DNA of 25,391 nucleotides, taken from the NCBI GenBank assembly GCA_038107835.1, contig JAYNHH010000033.1:1-25391 (forward strand), given 5' to 3'. Positions 15,719 through 23,148 of this stretch are shown here, one piece after another. The stretch is from MED-G116 sp038107835 (GTDB taxonomy: Bacteria; Pseudomonadota; Alphaproteobacteria; Puniceispirillales; Puniceispirillaceae). A program made the position numbers and the translations under genes. The first letter of the stretch is position 1. The number at the start of each line of letters is the position of its first letter. The notes under the pieces were generated by a model. That model was not told where the DNA came from. It saw only the letters and a program-made list of their open reading frames with translations, and made no database searches.

Positions 15719-15747
15719 GGCATGGAACTCTCGGTTGGTACGGGCAG

Positions 15748-15777
15748 ACTATATTCGGATATGGGCCGCATGTTCAA
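15748..15777 (-). promoter_or_regulatory. Sigma-70-type promoter of uxuB
   Basis: On the minus strand TTGAAC (15777-15772) and TATAGT (15753-15748) stand 18 bases apart, matching the -35 at 4 of 6 positions and the -10 at 5 of 6. Transcription would start near 15741, about 23 bases before the uxuB ATG. The dyad at 15831-15859 is centred about 104 bases upstream of that point. Confidence 0.55.
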
Positions 15778-15810
15778 GCAATGGGTCGCCGCCTGCCCGG
15801 CGTTATGGTT

Positions 15811-15859
15811 GCTGGTGCCGCAGTGAATTCCGTTTCACCAGCGCCACGCAGGTGAAACG
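15811..15859. promoter_or_regulatory. Clustered dyads between uxuB and amt
   Basis: CGTTTCACC (15831-15839) and GGTGAAACG (15851-15859) form a perfect 9-bp inverted repeat with an 11-base spacer. A further half-site GCTGGTG at 15811-15817 is inverted to CACCAGC at 15836-15842. The cluster is centred about 104 bases from the uxuB start point and about 121 from the expected amt start point, so it could control either gene. The GGTG/CACC core recalls NtrC half-sites (TGGTGC/GCACCA), but the spacing is wider than usual. Confidence 0.5.
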
Positions 15860-15940
15860 AATTTTCAGCTTAACTTTTAAACAATTTATTAATATTTGCC
15901 TATATTTTCATCAAAATGGGATTTCACTGGACAAAAGCTG

Positions 15941-15955
15941 GGCAAAAAACTTGCA
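15941..15955 (+). promoter_or_regulatory. Sigma-54 promoter of amt
   Basis: GGCA at 15941-15944 and TTGCA at 15951-15955 reproduce the -24/-12 element of RpoN promoters (TGGCACG-N4-TTGCW). The invariant GG and GC have the required spacing. Differences are G for the first T and AA for CG after GGCA. The expected start near 15966 gives a leader of about 60 bases before amt. Ammonium transporter genes are classic NtrC/RpoN targets, so context agrees. Confidence 0.65.
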
Positions 15956-16025
15956 CCTGACGCCCCTCACCCGGCATCTAGGCCTCATAAATGGCGCCGT
16001 GCCATAGTCCATTTGGAGTAGTTTT

Positions 16026-17321
16026 ATGTTGATTTCCCGCCTCGCAGGATGGCTGGGCCTCGCCCTGCCTGTTCTGTTTCTTGCCGCGCCCGCGATGGCA
16101 AGTGATGCGGCAGATACAGGTGACACCGCCTGGATCCTGACCGCAACCGCTCTTGTCCTGTTCATGACACTTCCGGGTCTTGCACTGTTCTATGCCGGGC
16201 TTGTCCAGGCAAAGAATGTCGTCTCGGTGCTGATGCACCATTTTGCGCTCGCCTGCCTGATGTCGATACTCTGGGTGATTGCCGGCTATTCGCTGGCCTT
16301 TTCCGGCAGTGGCGCCTGGTTTGGCTCGCTCGACAATCTGTTCATGATGGGGCTTGGTTTTGACGCGCTGTCCGGCAGCATTCCAGAAAGTGTCTTTGCC
16401 GCCTTTCAGATGACCTTTGCGATCATCACCCCAGCGCTGGTAATCGGTGCCTATGTAGAGCGCATCCGGTTCTCGGCTGTGTTGCTGTTCTCGGCTCTGT
16501 GGCTGCTGGTGGTCTACGCGCCGGTCACCCATTGGGTGTGGGGTGGCGGGATCATGGCCGGATGGGGCGTGATGGATTTTGCCGGTGGCATCGTCGTTCA
16601 CGCCACCGCCGGAACGGCAGCCCTTGTCTGTGCGGTCATGATCGGCAAGCGGCGTAATTTTCCCGCATCACTGGTTCCCCCTCACAGCCCGGTACTGACG
16701 ATGATCGGTGCCAGCATGCTGTGGATTGGCTGGTTCGGTTTCAATGGTGGATCAGCGCTTGGGGCCGGCAATAGCGCGGGCATGGCGCTTCTGGTAACGC
16801 ATATTGCCGCAGCCACCGCCTCGCTGGTGTGGATGTTCATTGAATGGAAACGCTTTGGCCGTCCATCACTTGTTGGCATCGTCACCGGAATGGTTGCCGG
16901 CCTTGCAACGGTAACGCCGGCTTCTGGCTTCATCGGGGTGCCTGGTGGCCTGATCCTTGGCCTTGCTGGCGGTGCTGGCTGTTATCTGGCGGTCGACCTG
17001 ATCCGTGTGAAACTGCAGATTGATGACTCGCTCGATGTGTTCGCCGTTCATGGTGTTGGTGGCATTCTTGGCAGCCTGCTGGTGGCGTTCCTGGCGCTGC
17101 CAACCTTTGGCGGACTTGGTCTTGCCGAGGGCGTCAGTGCTGGTGCGCAGTTCATGGTGCAGCTGAAATCAGTTGCGATCACCGTGGCCTGGACGGCAAT
17201 TGCCTCTGTCATCATCCTGATGATCGTGCGGATGTTTGGCGGCCTTCGGGTTGATGCCGAGGTCGAGGTCGAGGGGCTTGATCTGAGCGAACATGGTGAA
17301 CGGGGCTACCACACAGGCTAG
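16026..17321 (+). CDS. amt: Ammonium transporter (Amt/MEP/Rh family)
   Basis: A 431-residue inner-membrane trimeric channel that takes up ammonium under nitrogen limitation. A signal peptide (hydrophobic 5-22, AMA with cleavage after about 25) precedes the 11 helices, as in AmtB. The twin pore histidines are His192 in VVHATAG and His342 in FAVHGVGG. Aromatic gate and binding-site regions appear as FAAFQMTFAI near 124-133 and WVWGGGIMAGWG near 170. The C-terminal tail ending GLDLSEHGERGY is the part that contacts PII proteins in other Amts. GGAG seven bases before ATG is a good ribosome site. No glnK gene is next to it, unlike many proteobacteria, and it is followed at once by a terminator. 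Confidence 0.95.
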   Translation: MLISRLAGWLGLALPVLFLAAPAMASDAADTGDTAWILTATALVLFMTLPGLALFYAGLVQAKNVVSVLMHHFALACLMSILWVIAGYSLAFSGSGAWFGSLDNLFMMGLGFDALSGSIPESVFAAFQMTFAIITPALVIGAYVERIRFSAVLLFSALWLLVVYAPVTHWVWGGGIMAGWGVMDFAGGIVVHATAGTAALVCAVMIGKRRNFPASLVPPHSPVLTMIGASMLWIGWFGFNGGSALGAGNSAGMALLVTHIAAATASLVWMFIEWKRFGRPSLVGIVTGMVAGLATVTPASGFIGVPGGLILGLAGGAGCYLAVDLIRVKLQIDDSLDVFAVHGVGGILGSLLVAFLALPTFGGLGLAEGVSAGAQFMVQLKSVAITVAWTAIASVIILMIVRMFGGLRVDAEVEVEGLDLSEHGERGYHTG

Positions 17322-17360
17322 CCCCACCCACAATTTCCCTGCTCCCTTGGGAGCAACTTG

Positions 17361-17393
17361 CGGCAGCGTTCCCCCGGACACTGCCGTTTTTTT
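17361..17393 (+). terminator. Intrinsic terminator of amt
   Basis: CGGCAG (17361-17366) pairs with CTGCCG (17381-17386), followed by seven T (17387-17393). It is a clear Rho-independent terminator 40 bases past the amt stop. The T-run reaches the stop codon of the convergent GST gene. A smaller hairpin GCTCC/GGAGC (17341-17354) precedes it. On the minus strand neither hairpin has a T-run. Confidence 0.85.
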
Positions 17394-18052
17394 CAACGTT
17401 CCATCATGTCGATGACCGCGGTCTCACGCAGGGCAGCCGTGACCCACTCCTGCCAGGCAGGAAGCGCACCCAGCGCCGCACCAAACTGGCTTACCACCGG
17501 ATCAGATGACAGCTGATAGCTGATGATGCGCGAATAGACCGGCGCAAACATGGCATCGGCAATGCTGAACCCGCCGAACAGAAACGGCCCACCTGACCTG
17601 ACAAGACATTCCCGCCAGATTTCCAGAACCCGGCTGAAATCGCCAGTTACATCCCCACCCACCGCGAGCGGCACCGGCGGCCGGCGCAGGTTCATCGGAC
17701 AGTCCCGGCGCAAAGCGGCAAACCCGGCATGCATCTCATGCGAGACAACGCGCGCCCGCGCGCGGTCGGCCGCATCAGCTGGCCATAACGGCAGATCACT
17801 GAACAATTCAGCCAGATACTCAAGAATGGCGAGCGATTCCCAGAGCACCAGATCCCCAGCAGCTTCATGCGCAATCAGGCACGGCACCTTTCCCGTGCCC
17901 GATATTCCCCGCATTCCGGGGACTTTGTCCTGCGCATCCAGCGGTGTCATACGTTCCTCGAAGACAATACCGAAATGCCGCATCACCAGCCATGGCCGCA
18001 TCGACCATGAGGAATAGGTCCTGTTGGTTATGTAGAGTGTCAGTGCTGGCAT
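17393..18052 (-). CDS. Glutathione S-transferase family protein
   Basis: About 219 residues with a GST fold: an N-terminal thioredoxin-like domain (about 1-80) and a C-terminal helical domain. LYITNRTYSSWSMRPWL near 5-21 holds the likely catalytic Ser/Tyr region. GKVPCLI is the cis-Pro loop near 53-59, and WESLAILEYLAELF near 71 holds the Glu-Ser glutathione-binding pair. GGFSIADAMFAPV is the C-terminal N-cap motif. Substrate unknown. I chose ATG at 18052 because GGAGG lies five bases upstream; the longer frame runs back into queG. It is the last gene of the kdsD-queA-tgt-queG operon, 28 bases after queG. Nothing links it functionally to queuosine, so it is probably a passenger. Confidence 0.85.
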   Translation of the reverse strand: MPALTLYITNRTYSSWSMRPWLVMRHFGIVFEERMTPLDAQDKVPGMRGISGTGKVPCLIAHEAAGDLVLWESLAILEYLAELFSDLPLWPADAADRARARVVSHEMHAGFAALRRDCPMNLRRPPVPLAVGGDVTGDFSRVLEIWRECLVRSGGPFLFGGFSIADAMFAPVYSRIISYQLSSDPVVSQFGAALGALPAWQEWVTAALRETAVIDMMER

Positions 18053-18080
18053 TCTCACCTCCGCGACAGCTGGCGGTGGC

Positions 18081-19196
18081 TCAGCCCCATTCGGCACGGA
18101 CCATCGGGTCACGCTCATCCGCCATATGGGTCAATTCTAGGGTCCGGTAAGATTTTTCGTCCACCAGCTGGCGTGCCGCCCATACAGCCATGCCACGCAC
18201 CAGCGGGCTGTCGCTTCCAAGATGCGCCGTCACCAGCCCGGCAAGCGTGGGATCACCGCTGTTGCCAGCGGCCACCAGCACATTGCGCATGAACCGCCCA
18301 TAGCCAGCGCGGCGCACCGGTGTCCCGGCAAAACGGGCGCGGAAGCCGGAATCATCGAGTGCCAGCAGCTCGGCCAGCGGTGGCAGGGTCGAGGCCGGAC
18401 GCGCCTGCAGTTTCGCCTCGCTGGCGCGAGCGGCATATTTGTTCCATGGACAGACGGCAAGGCAGTCATCGCAGCCAAAAATGCGGTTGCCGATCGCGGC
18501 GCGGAATTCGCGCGGGATCTGCCCCTTATGTTCGATCGTCAGATAGGAAATACAGCGCCGCGCATCGAGGCGGTAGGGTGCCGGAAAGGCGTTGGTGGGA
18601 CAGATATCAAGACATTTCGTGCAGCTGCCACAATGGTCCTGCCCGGGGGAGTCATGGACAAGCTCGGCATCGGTGAGGATCACCCCCAGAAACAGCCATG
18701 ACCCGCCATCACGGGCGACCAGATTGGTGTGTTTGCCCTGCCAGCCGGCCCCGGCCTCGGCGGCCAGCGGCTTTTCCATCAGCGGCGCGGTATCGACAAA
18801 GACCTTGACCGCCGCACCCGACTTTGCGGCAAAGCTGCCTGCCAGCTGTTTGAGCTTTCCCTTGATCACATCATGATAGTCGCGGCCACGCGCATAGACC
18901 GATATATTGCCGTGACCGGTCGCGGCAAGATTATCCATCGGATCGTGATCAGGGCCATAATTCATCGCGCAGACAATCGCCGAACGCGCCTCCGGCCACA
19001 TATGCACGGGCTGGGACCGGCGATCGGCGCTGTCGCGCAGCCACGACATATCCCCCTCGAAATCATCAGCAAGAAAGCGGGCAAGACCACGGCCGGCCAT
19101 GTCCGGCAACCGTGCCGGCGCCACCCGGATGAAGGCAAACCCTTCCTTCTGGGCCGCGGCGGCAAGCCAGTCACGGATATCAGGTGAGGCTGCCAT
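18081..19196 (-). CDS. queG: Epoxyqueuosine reductase
   Basis: A 371-residue cytoplasmic enzyme that reduces epoxyqueuosine to queuosine in tRNA using cobalamin and two 4Fe-4S clusters, the last step of queuosine synthesis. Cysteines are in ferredoxin pattern: Cys189, 192, 195, 199 (CGSCTKCLDICP) and Cys242, 245, 249 (CDDCLAVCPWN), with Cys215 in RRCISYLT completing the set. FVDTAPLMEKPLA near 133-145 contains the catalytic-type Asp135. The C-terminal part has HEAT-like repeats for tRNA binding. The length agrees with the family. ATG at 19196 has AGGGGA ten bases upstream. It follows tgt by 13 bases, so the order queA-tgt-queG contains the enzymes acting at the tRNA level. Confidence 0.95.
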   Translation of the reverse strand: MAASPDIRDWLAAAAQKEGFAFIRVAPARLPDMAGRGLARFLADDFEGDMSWLRDSADRRSQPVHMWPEARSAIVCAMNYGPDHDPMDNLAATGHGNISVYARGRDYHDVIKGKLKQLAGSFAAKSGAAVKVFVDTAPLMEKPLAAEAGAGWQGKHTNLVARDGGSWLFLGVILTDAELVHDSPGQDHCGSCTKCLDICPTNAFPAPYRLDARRCISYLTIEHKGQIPREFRAAIGNRIFGCDDCLAVCPWNKYAARASEAKLQARPASTLPPLAELLALDDSGFRARFAGTPVRRAGYGRFMRNVLVAAGNSGDPTLAGLVTAHLGSDSPLVRGMAVWAARQLVDEKSYRTLELTHMADERDPMVRAEWG

Positions 19197-19209
19197 CGCC
19201 CATTATCCC

Positions 19210-20358
19210 CTAGCCGGCACCGGTGTGGGAATCAGGCGGCTCGATGTCACCAAGCGCCTGCATGGCGTGAAAATCAGCCTCAAAGGCGGCAAAAGTGCCA
19301 GCGTCGATGGCGGCCCGCATCCCGGCCATCAGATCCTGATAATATTGGATATTGTGCCAGCTCAGCAGCATCAGACCCTGCACCTCATCAGCCTTGAACA
19401 AATGATGCAGATAGGCCCGGGAAAAGCGCGAACAGGCCGGACAGGCGCAGGCCTCATCAAGCGGCCGCTGGTCCTCTGCATGGCGGGCGTTCTTGATGTT
19501 GACAGGGCCACGGCGGGTAAACCCCTGCCCCGTGCGCCCGGAACGGGTCGGCAGCACACAGTCGAACATATCAACCCCACGGGCAACGCCACCAACAAGA
19601 TCGGACGGCTTGCCAACCCCCATCAGATAGCGCGGCCGGTCAGCCCGCATCAGCGGCGTGGTGAATTCGAGCGCCTCAAACATCGCCTCCTGCCCTTCGC
19701 CGACGGCAAGGCCGCCAATGGCGTAGCCCTCAAAATCGATATCTTCCAGTGCGGCGACGGATTCGGCGCGCAATTCAGGAAAGACCGACCCCTGAACGAT
19801 ACCGAACTGCCCATAGCCACGGCGCGGCACGAAGGCATTGCGGGACCGCCGCGCCCAGCGCATTGACAGGCGCATCGATTCGGCCGCCACAACCTCGGTC
19901 GCCGGAAACGGCGTGCATTCGTCAAACGCCATGGTGATCGTCGCATCGAGCAGATGCTGGATTTCGGTCGAGCGTTCCGGCGTCAGTCGATGTTTGCTGC
20001 CATCGAGATGTGATTTGAAGGTGACACCATCCTCATCCAATTGACGCAGGGGACCAAGTGACATCACCTGAAAACCACCCGAGTCGGTCAAGAGCGGCCC
20101 GTCCCAGCCCATCATCTGACGCACCCCGCCAAGCCGACCAACGCGCTCAGCCCCCGGGCGAAGCATCAGATGATAGGTGTTGGCCAGAATGATACTGGCA
20201 CCAGTGGATTTGACCGATTCCGGCATCATGCCCTTGACCGTGGCGGCAGTGCCTACCGGCATGAAAACCGGCGTTTCGACCTGTCCCCAGGCGGTGGTGA
20301 CACAGCCGCGCCGGGCCGCACCATCGGTTGTTTTCAAAGCAAATGAAAAGTCGGGCAT
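19210..20358 (-). CDS. tgt: tRNA-guanine transglycosylase
   Basis: A 382-residue cytoplasmic enzyme that exchanges guanine-34 of GUN-anticodon tRNAs (Asp, Asn, His, Tyr) for preQ1 (EC 2.4.2.29). Catalytic residues are Asp92 in LLTDSGGFQ and the nucleophile Asp266 in MFDCVLPTR. RSGRTG is the tRNA U33-G34 recognition loop. Zinc ligands are Cys304, Cys306, Cys309 (CACPAC) and His335 (SWHNIQYY), complete and spaced as in the Zymomonas enzyme. ATG at 20358 is preferred because AGGAGAGG is five bases upstream; an ATG eight codons earlier would place that site inside the gene. PreQ1 synthesis genes (queC, D, E, F) are not in the window. Confidence 0.96.
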   Translation of the reverse strand: MPDFSFALKTTDGAARRGCVTTAWGQVETPVFMPVGTAATVKGMMPESVKSTGASIILANTYHLMLRPGAERVGRLGGVRQMMGWDGPLLTDSGGFQVMSLGPLRQLDEDGVTFKSHLDGSKHRLTPERSTEIQHLLDATITMAFDECTPFPATEVVAAESMRLSMRWARRSRNAFVPRRGYGQFGIVQGSVFPELRAESVAALEDIDFEGYAIGGLAVGEGQEAMFEALEFTTPLMRADRPRYLMGVGKPSDLVGGVARGVDMFDCVLPTRSGRTGQGFTRRGPVNIKNARHAEDQRPLDEACACPACSRFSRAYLHHLFKADEVQGLMLLSWHNIQYYQDLMAGMRAAIDAGTFAAFEADFHAMQALGDIEPPDSHTGAG

Positions 20359-20391
20359 CGGGGCCTCTCCTGTGCCGGTCATCCTGCCAGC

Positions 20392-21492
20392 CTAGCCGAT
20401 TTCATGGGTGGAATCTGCCCTGCTGTCTGCGGCGAGAGGCAGCAGACAGGCATCGCCATAGGAAAAGAATCTGTAATCATGGGCAATGGCATGGCGATAG
20501 GCGTCACGAATACGCCCGATCCCCGAAAAGGCGCTGACAAGCATCAGCAATGTTGATTTTGGCAGGTGAAAATTGGTCAGCAACATATCGACCGCACGAA
20601 ACCGGAAGCCGGGCGTGATGAAGATATCGGTCTCGCCGGAAAATGCCGTCACCCTGCCATGCTGCGCGGCGCAGGCCTCCATGATCCGCAGACTGGTTGT
20701 GCCGACGGCAATGATCCGGCCACCAGCGGCACGGGCGGTGGCGATGCGGGCGGCGGTTTCAGCGCCGATCTGGCCCCATTCACTGTGCATCCGGTGATCG
20801 GCAATGTCGTCGACAGTGACTGGCAGAAAGGTGCCAGCGCCAACATGCAGCGTGACCTCGGCAACGGCCACTCCAGCCTGTGCCAGCGCGGCCATCAGCG
20901 CATCGGTGAAATGCAGCCCTGCTGTCGGCGCGGCAACCGCTCCCTTCTGGCTGGCGAACATTGTCTGATAATCATCGGCATCAGCGCTGGTGGCGCCGCC
21001 AGGCCGTGCAATATAGGGCGGCAGGGGCATGCTGCCATGCGTGGCAAGACGTGCATCCATCTCAGCGGCATCCAGATCACGCCCATCGTCAGGATTGATG
21101 AAGGCCAGCTCGACATCACCGCCGGCGCCACGCCCCAGCACACGCGCTGCAAAATCGGGAGCGAAATAGATAATATCATCGGGCCGGCATTTTTTCGCCG
21201 GCTTGGCAAAAACCCGCCAGATATTGGCCGCGCCATCTGTTTTTTCATGCTTGTGCAGGGTGATATTGATCCGCGCCTCGCCACGCCGCCCGCTGAGCCG
21301 TGCTGGAATCACCCGGGTATTGTTGACGATCAGCAGATCACCCGCCCGCAACAGGGATGGCAGGTCGCGGACATGCCGGTCAACCATGCGCTCACCCACC
21401 AGATCCAGCAGGCGGGCAGCGTCGCGCGGATTTGCCGGATGCGTGGCAATCGCCTCTGCCGGCAGATCATAATCGAAATCAGCAAGTTTCAT
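20392..21492 (-). CDS. queA: S-adenosylmethionine:tRNA ribosyltransferase-isomerase
   Basis: A 366-residue cytoplasmic enzyme that transfers the ribosyl part of S-adenosylmethionine to preQ1 in tRNA, giving epoxyqueuosine (EC 2.4.99.17). It works after Tgt and before QueG, whose genes follow. Family blocks are MKLADFDYDLPAEAIATHP at the N terminus, GDLLIVNNTRVIPARL near 51, HGSMPLPPYI near 151, APTAGLHFT near 186, VTLHVGAGTFLPV near 213, and DMLLTNFHLPKSTLLMLVSAF near 305. The length is somewhat above the roughly 350 of E. coli QueA. It starts 12 bases after kdsD, so it is cotranscribed. Confidence 0.96.
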   Translation of the reverse strand: MKLADFDYDLPAEAIATHPANPRDAARLLDLVGERMVDRHVRDLPSLLRAGDLLIVNNTRVIPARLSGRRGEARINITLHKHEKTDGAANIWRVFAKPAKKCRPDDIIYFAPDFAARVLGRGAGGDVELAFINPDDGRDLDAAEMDARLATHGSMPLPPYIARPGGATSADADDYQTMFASQKGAVAAPTAGLHFTDALMAALAQAGVAVAEVTLHVGAGTFLPVTVDDIADHRMHSEWGQIGAETAARIATARAAGGRIIAVGTTSLRIMEACAAQHGRVTAFSGETDIFITPGFRFRAVDMLLTNFHLPKSTLLMLVSAFSGIGRIRDAYRHAIAHDYRFFSYGDACLLPLAADSRADSTHEIG

Positions 21493-21504
21493 CGAACGGT
21501 CAGA

Positions 21505-22461
21505 TCATTCAAAAATCTGGATGACACCATCAACATGGCCATCATCACCGGTGACGACAAGACATTGCACCCGTGCCTCGAGCATCTTCGCCTCGGCATC
21601 GGCCATCAACAGATCACCGGAAATGGTCAGGGGTGACTTGCTGGCGACCGCACCGACGGTTGTCGTCGTCAAATCCATGCCGTCAACAAGCAGACGCCGC
21701 AGATCACCATCCGTGACAACGCCGTGAAGCGCGGTGGGTTTGCCGACAAGGACGAGACCGAGGCGGCCTTCGGTCATCGTCATCAGCGCGTCCTGAACGG
21801 TCTGGTCAGGCGCGACAAAGGGCAGGTTGTCACTGCGCATCTTGTCTCTGACATGCGTGAGAAGCCGCGCCCCGAGGCGCCCACCCGGATGCGTCCTGGC
21901 AAAATCCATCTCCTCGAATCCACGTTTTTCCATCAGCGCAACAGACAGCGCATCACCAACCACAAGCGTATTCAGCGATGATGTTGTCGGCGCAAGATTG
22001 AGCGGACAGGCCTCACGGTCAACCGAGATATCAAGCGCCAGCGCGGATTCCCGTGCCAGCGTGCTTGTCATGCCACCGGTGAGCGCAATCAGCCTCGCAT
22101 CGAGGCGTTTGAGCGCCGGCAACAGACGCAGGATTTCCTCGGTCTCTCCGGAGTTAGAGAGAAGCAGCACCACATCACCGCGCCGGACCATGCCAAGGTC
22201 GCCATGGATTGCCTCGGCAGGATGCAGAAACAGGGACGGCGTCCCCGTCGAGGCCAGCGTTGCAGCGATCTTGCGCCCAATAAGACCGGATTTTCCCATA
22301 CCGCAAACGACCACATGACCAGTGGTATCCAGCATCATCTGCACGGCATTCTCGAAATTGGCATCAAGGCCCGACCGCAGGCGGGCAATGGCGTCCCGAT
22401 AGGCATCAAGCAGTTTGGCGGCCGCAGTCACGGCGGATGTTGGTGGTGCTGCGGGCGTCAT
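21505..22461 (-). CDS. kdsD: D-arabinose 5-phosphate isomerase (KdsD/KpsF)
   Basis: A 318-residue cytoplasmic isomerase that converts ribulose 5-phosphate to arabinose 5-phosphate, the first step to KDO of lipopolysaccharide. The N-terminal SIS domain (about 30-175) has VVCGMGKSGLIGRKIAATLA near 50-69, HGDLGMV near 86 (active-site His), and the phosphate loop SNSGETEEIL near 102. NLAPTTSS and ARTHPGGRLGARLL follow. Two CBS domains (about 200-255 and 268-318) end the protein (DKMRSDNLPFV; VVTDGDLRRLL; GVIQIFE). ATG at 22461 has AAAGGA eight bases before. It leads the operon into queA; no other KDO gene is adjacent. Confidence 0.94.
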   Translation of the reverse strand: MTPAAPPTSAVTAAAKLLDAYRDAIARLRSGLDANFENAVQMMLDTTGHVVVCGMGKSGLIGRKIAATLASTGTPSLFLHPAEAIHGDLGMVRRGDVVLLLSNSGETEEILRLLPALKRLDARLIALTGGMTSTLARESALALDISVDREACPLNLAPTTSSLNTLVVGDALSVALMEKRGFEEMDFARTHPGGRLGARLLTHVRDKMRSDNLPFVAPDQTVQDALMTMTEGRLGLVLVGKPTALHGVVTDGDLRRLLVDGMDLTTTTVGAVASKSPLTISGDLLMADAEAKMLEARVQCLVVTGDDGHVDGVIQIFE

Positions 22462-22535
22462 CGGACGAATCCTTTACGGCTGTTACTCAAAAGGAATATG
22501 GTTCTAGCCTGTTTCAGTGGCGATTTCCAGCGCGA

Positions 22536-23147
22536 TCAGGCGTCCAGAATTTGCTGTGCCAGACCAAAATCCTCGGGTGCATTCAGGTTCATGAAAGGAT
22601 CGGGATCGCCCGTAAAGGGTACCGTGCGACATTCATATCTGGCGGTAAAATGATCAATCTTGCGCAATCCCTCATCAACCAGCGCCATGCGCAGCGCCGG
22701 TGCCAGCGCTACCGGCCAGATGCCAAACACCGGATGTCGCCGGTCATTCGACAGCGCCTGGGCAAGGTCAGCCCCGTCCTCGATCGCGGCGATCAGTTCA
22801 GAACCGAGATTTTGCGGCAGAAAGGGAGCATCGGTCGCAAGGCTGATGACATGGCTGCAGCCTGGCTGGTTGGCCGCAGCCCATTCAAGCCCGGTCAGAA
22901 CGCCGGCAAGCGGCCCGGCAAACCCATCAACCACATCGCTGACAACCGGCAGACCAAACGCATCATAGCGGGCGGCGTCACCATTGGCATTGATGATCGC
23001 CGGCGCATCATCGGGTACGGCGCGCGCCAGAACATGCCCCAAAAGGGGCATTCCCGCCAGATCAAGCAAATTCTTGTCACCACCGCCCATGCGCCGTGAT
23101 TGACCGCCGGCAAGAAGCAGATAGAGAACATCGCTCACCGGTGCCAT
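22536..23147 (-). CDS. mobA: Molybdenum cofactor guanylyltransferase
   Basis: About 203 residues. It joins GMP to molybdopterin to make the guanine dinucleotide form of the cofactor used by formate dehydrogenases and other DMSO-reductase-family enzymes. The nucleotide-binding start LLLAGGQSRRMGGGDK lies at about 10-25, with the Lys of the family. DGFAGPLAGVLTGLEWA near 73 and ATDAPFLP near 102 (metal-binding Asp) follow, and FMNLNAPEDF near the end is typical. I chose ATG at 23147, one base after the fdhD stop and behind a GGCGG stretch; the longer open frame overlaps fdhD. Pairing with fdhD shows a shared job in maturing a molybdo- or tungsto-enzyme, not encoded here. Confidence 0.93.
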   Translation of the reverse strand: MAPVSDVLYLLLAGGQSRRMGGGDKNLLDLAGMPLLGHVLARAVPDDAPAIINANGDAARYDAFGLPVVSDVVDGFAGPLAGVLTGLEWAAANQPGCSHVISLATDAPFLPQNLGSELIAAIEDGADLAQALSNDRRHPVFGIWPVALAPALRMALVDEGLRKIDHFTARYECRTVPFTGDPDPFMNLNAPEDFGLAQQILDA

Positions 23148-23148
23148 T

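Noticed and set aside
15878..15920. IHF site in the A+T-rich tract before amt
   Set aside because: The best match (ATCAA followed by four bases) lacks the TTR half of the consensus. The tract is A+T-rich but shows no clear site.
20566..21636. 356-codon plus-strand open frame antisense to queA
   Set aside because: queA is unmistakable on the other strand. Long antisense frames are common in GC-rich genes; no motif or ribosome site supports it. The same holds for 14867-15565, 22437-23099, 15978-16601 and 8542-9162.
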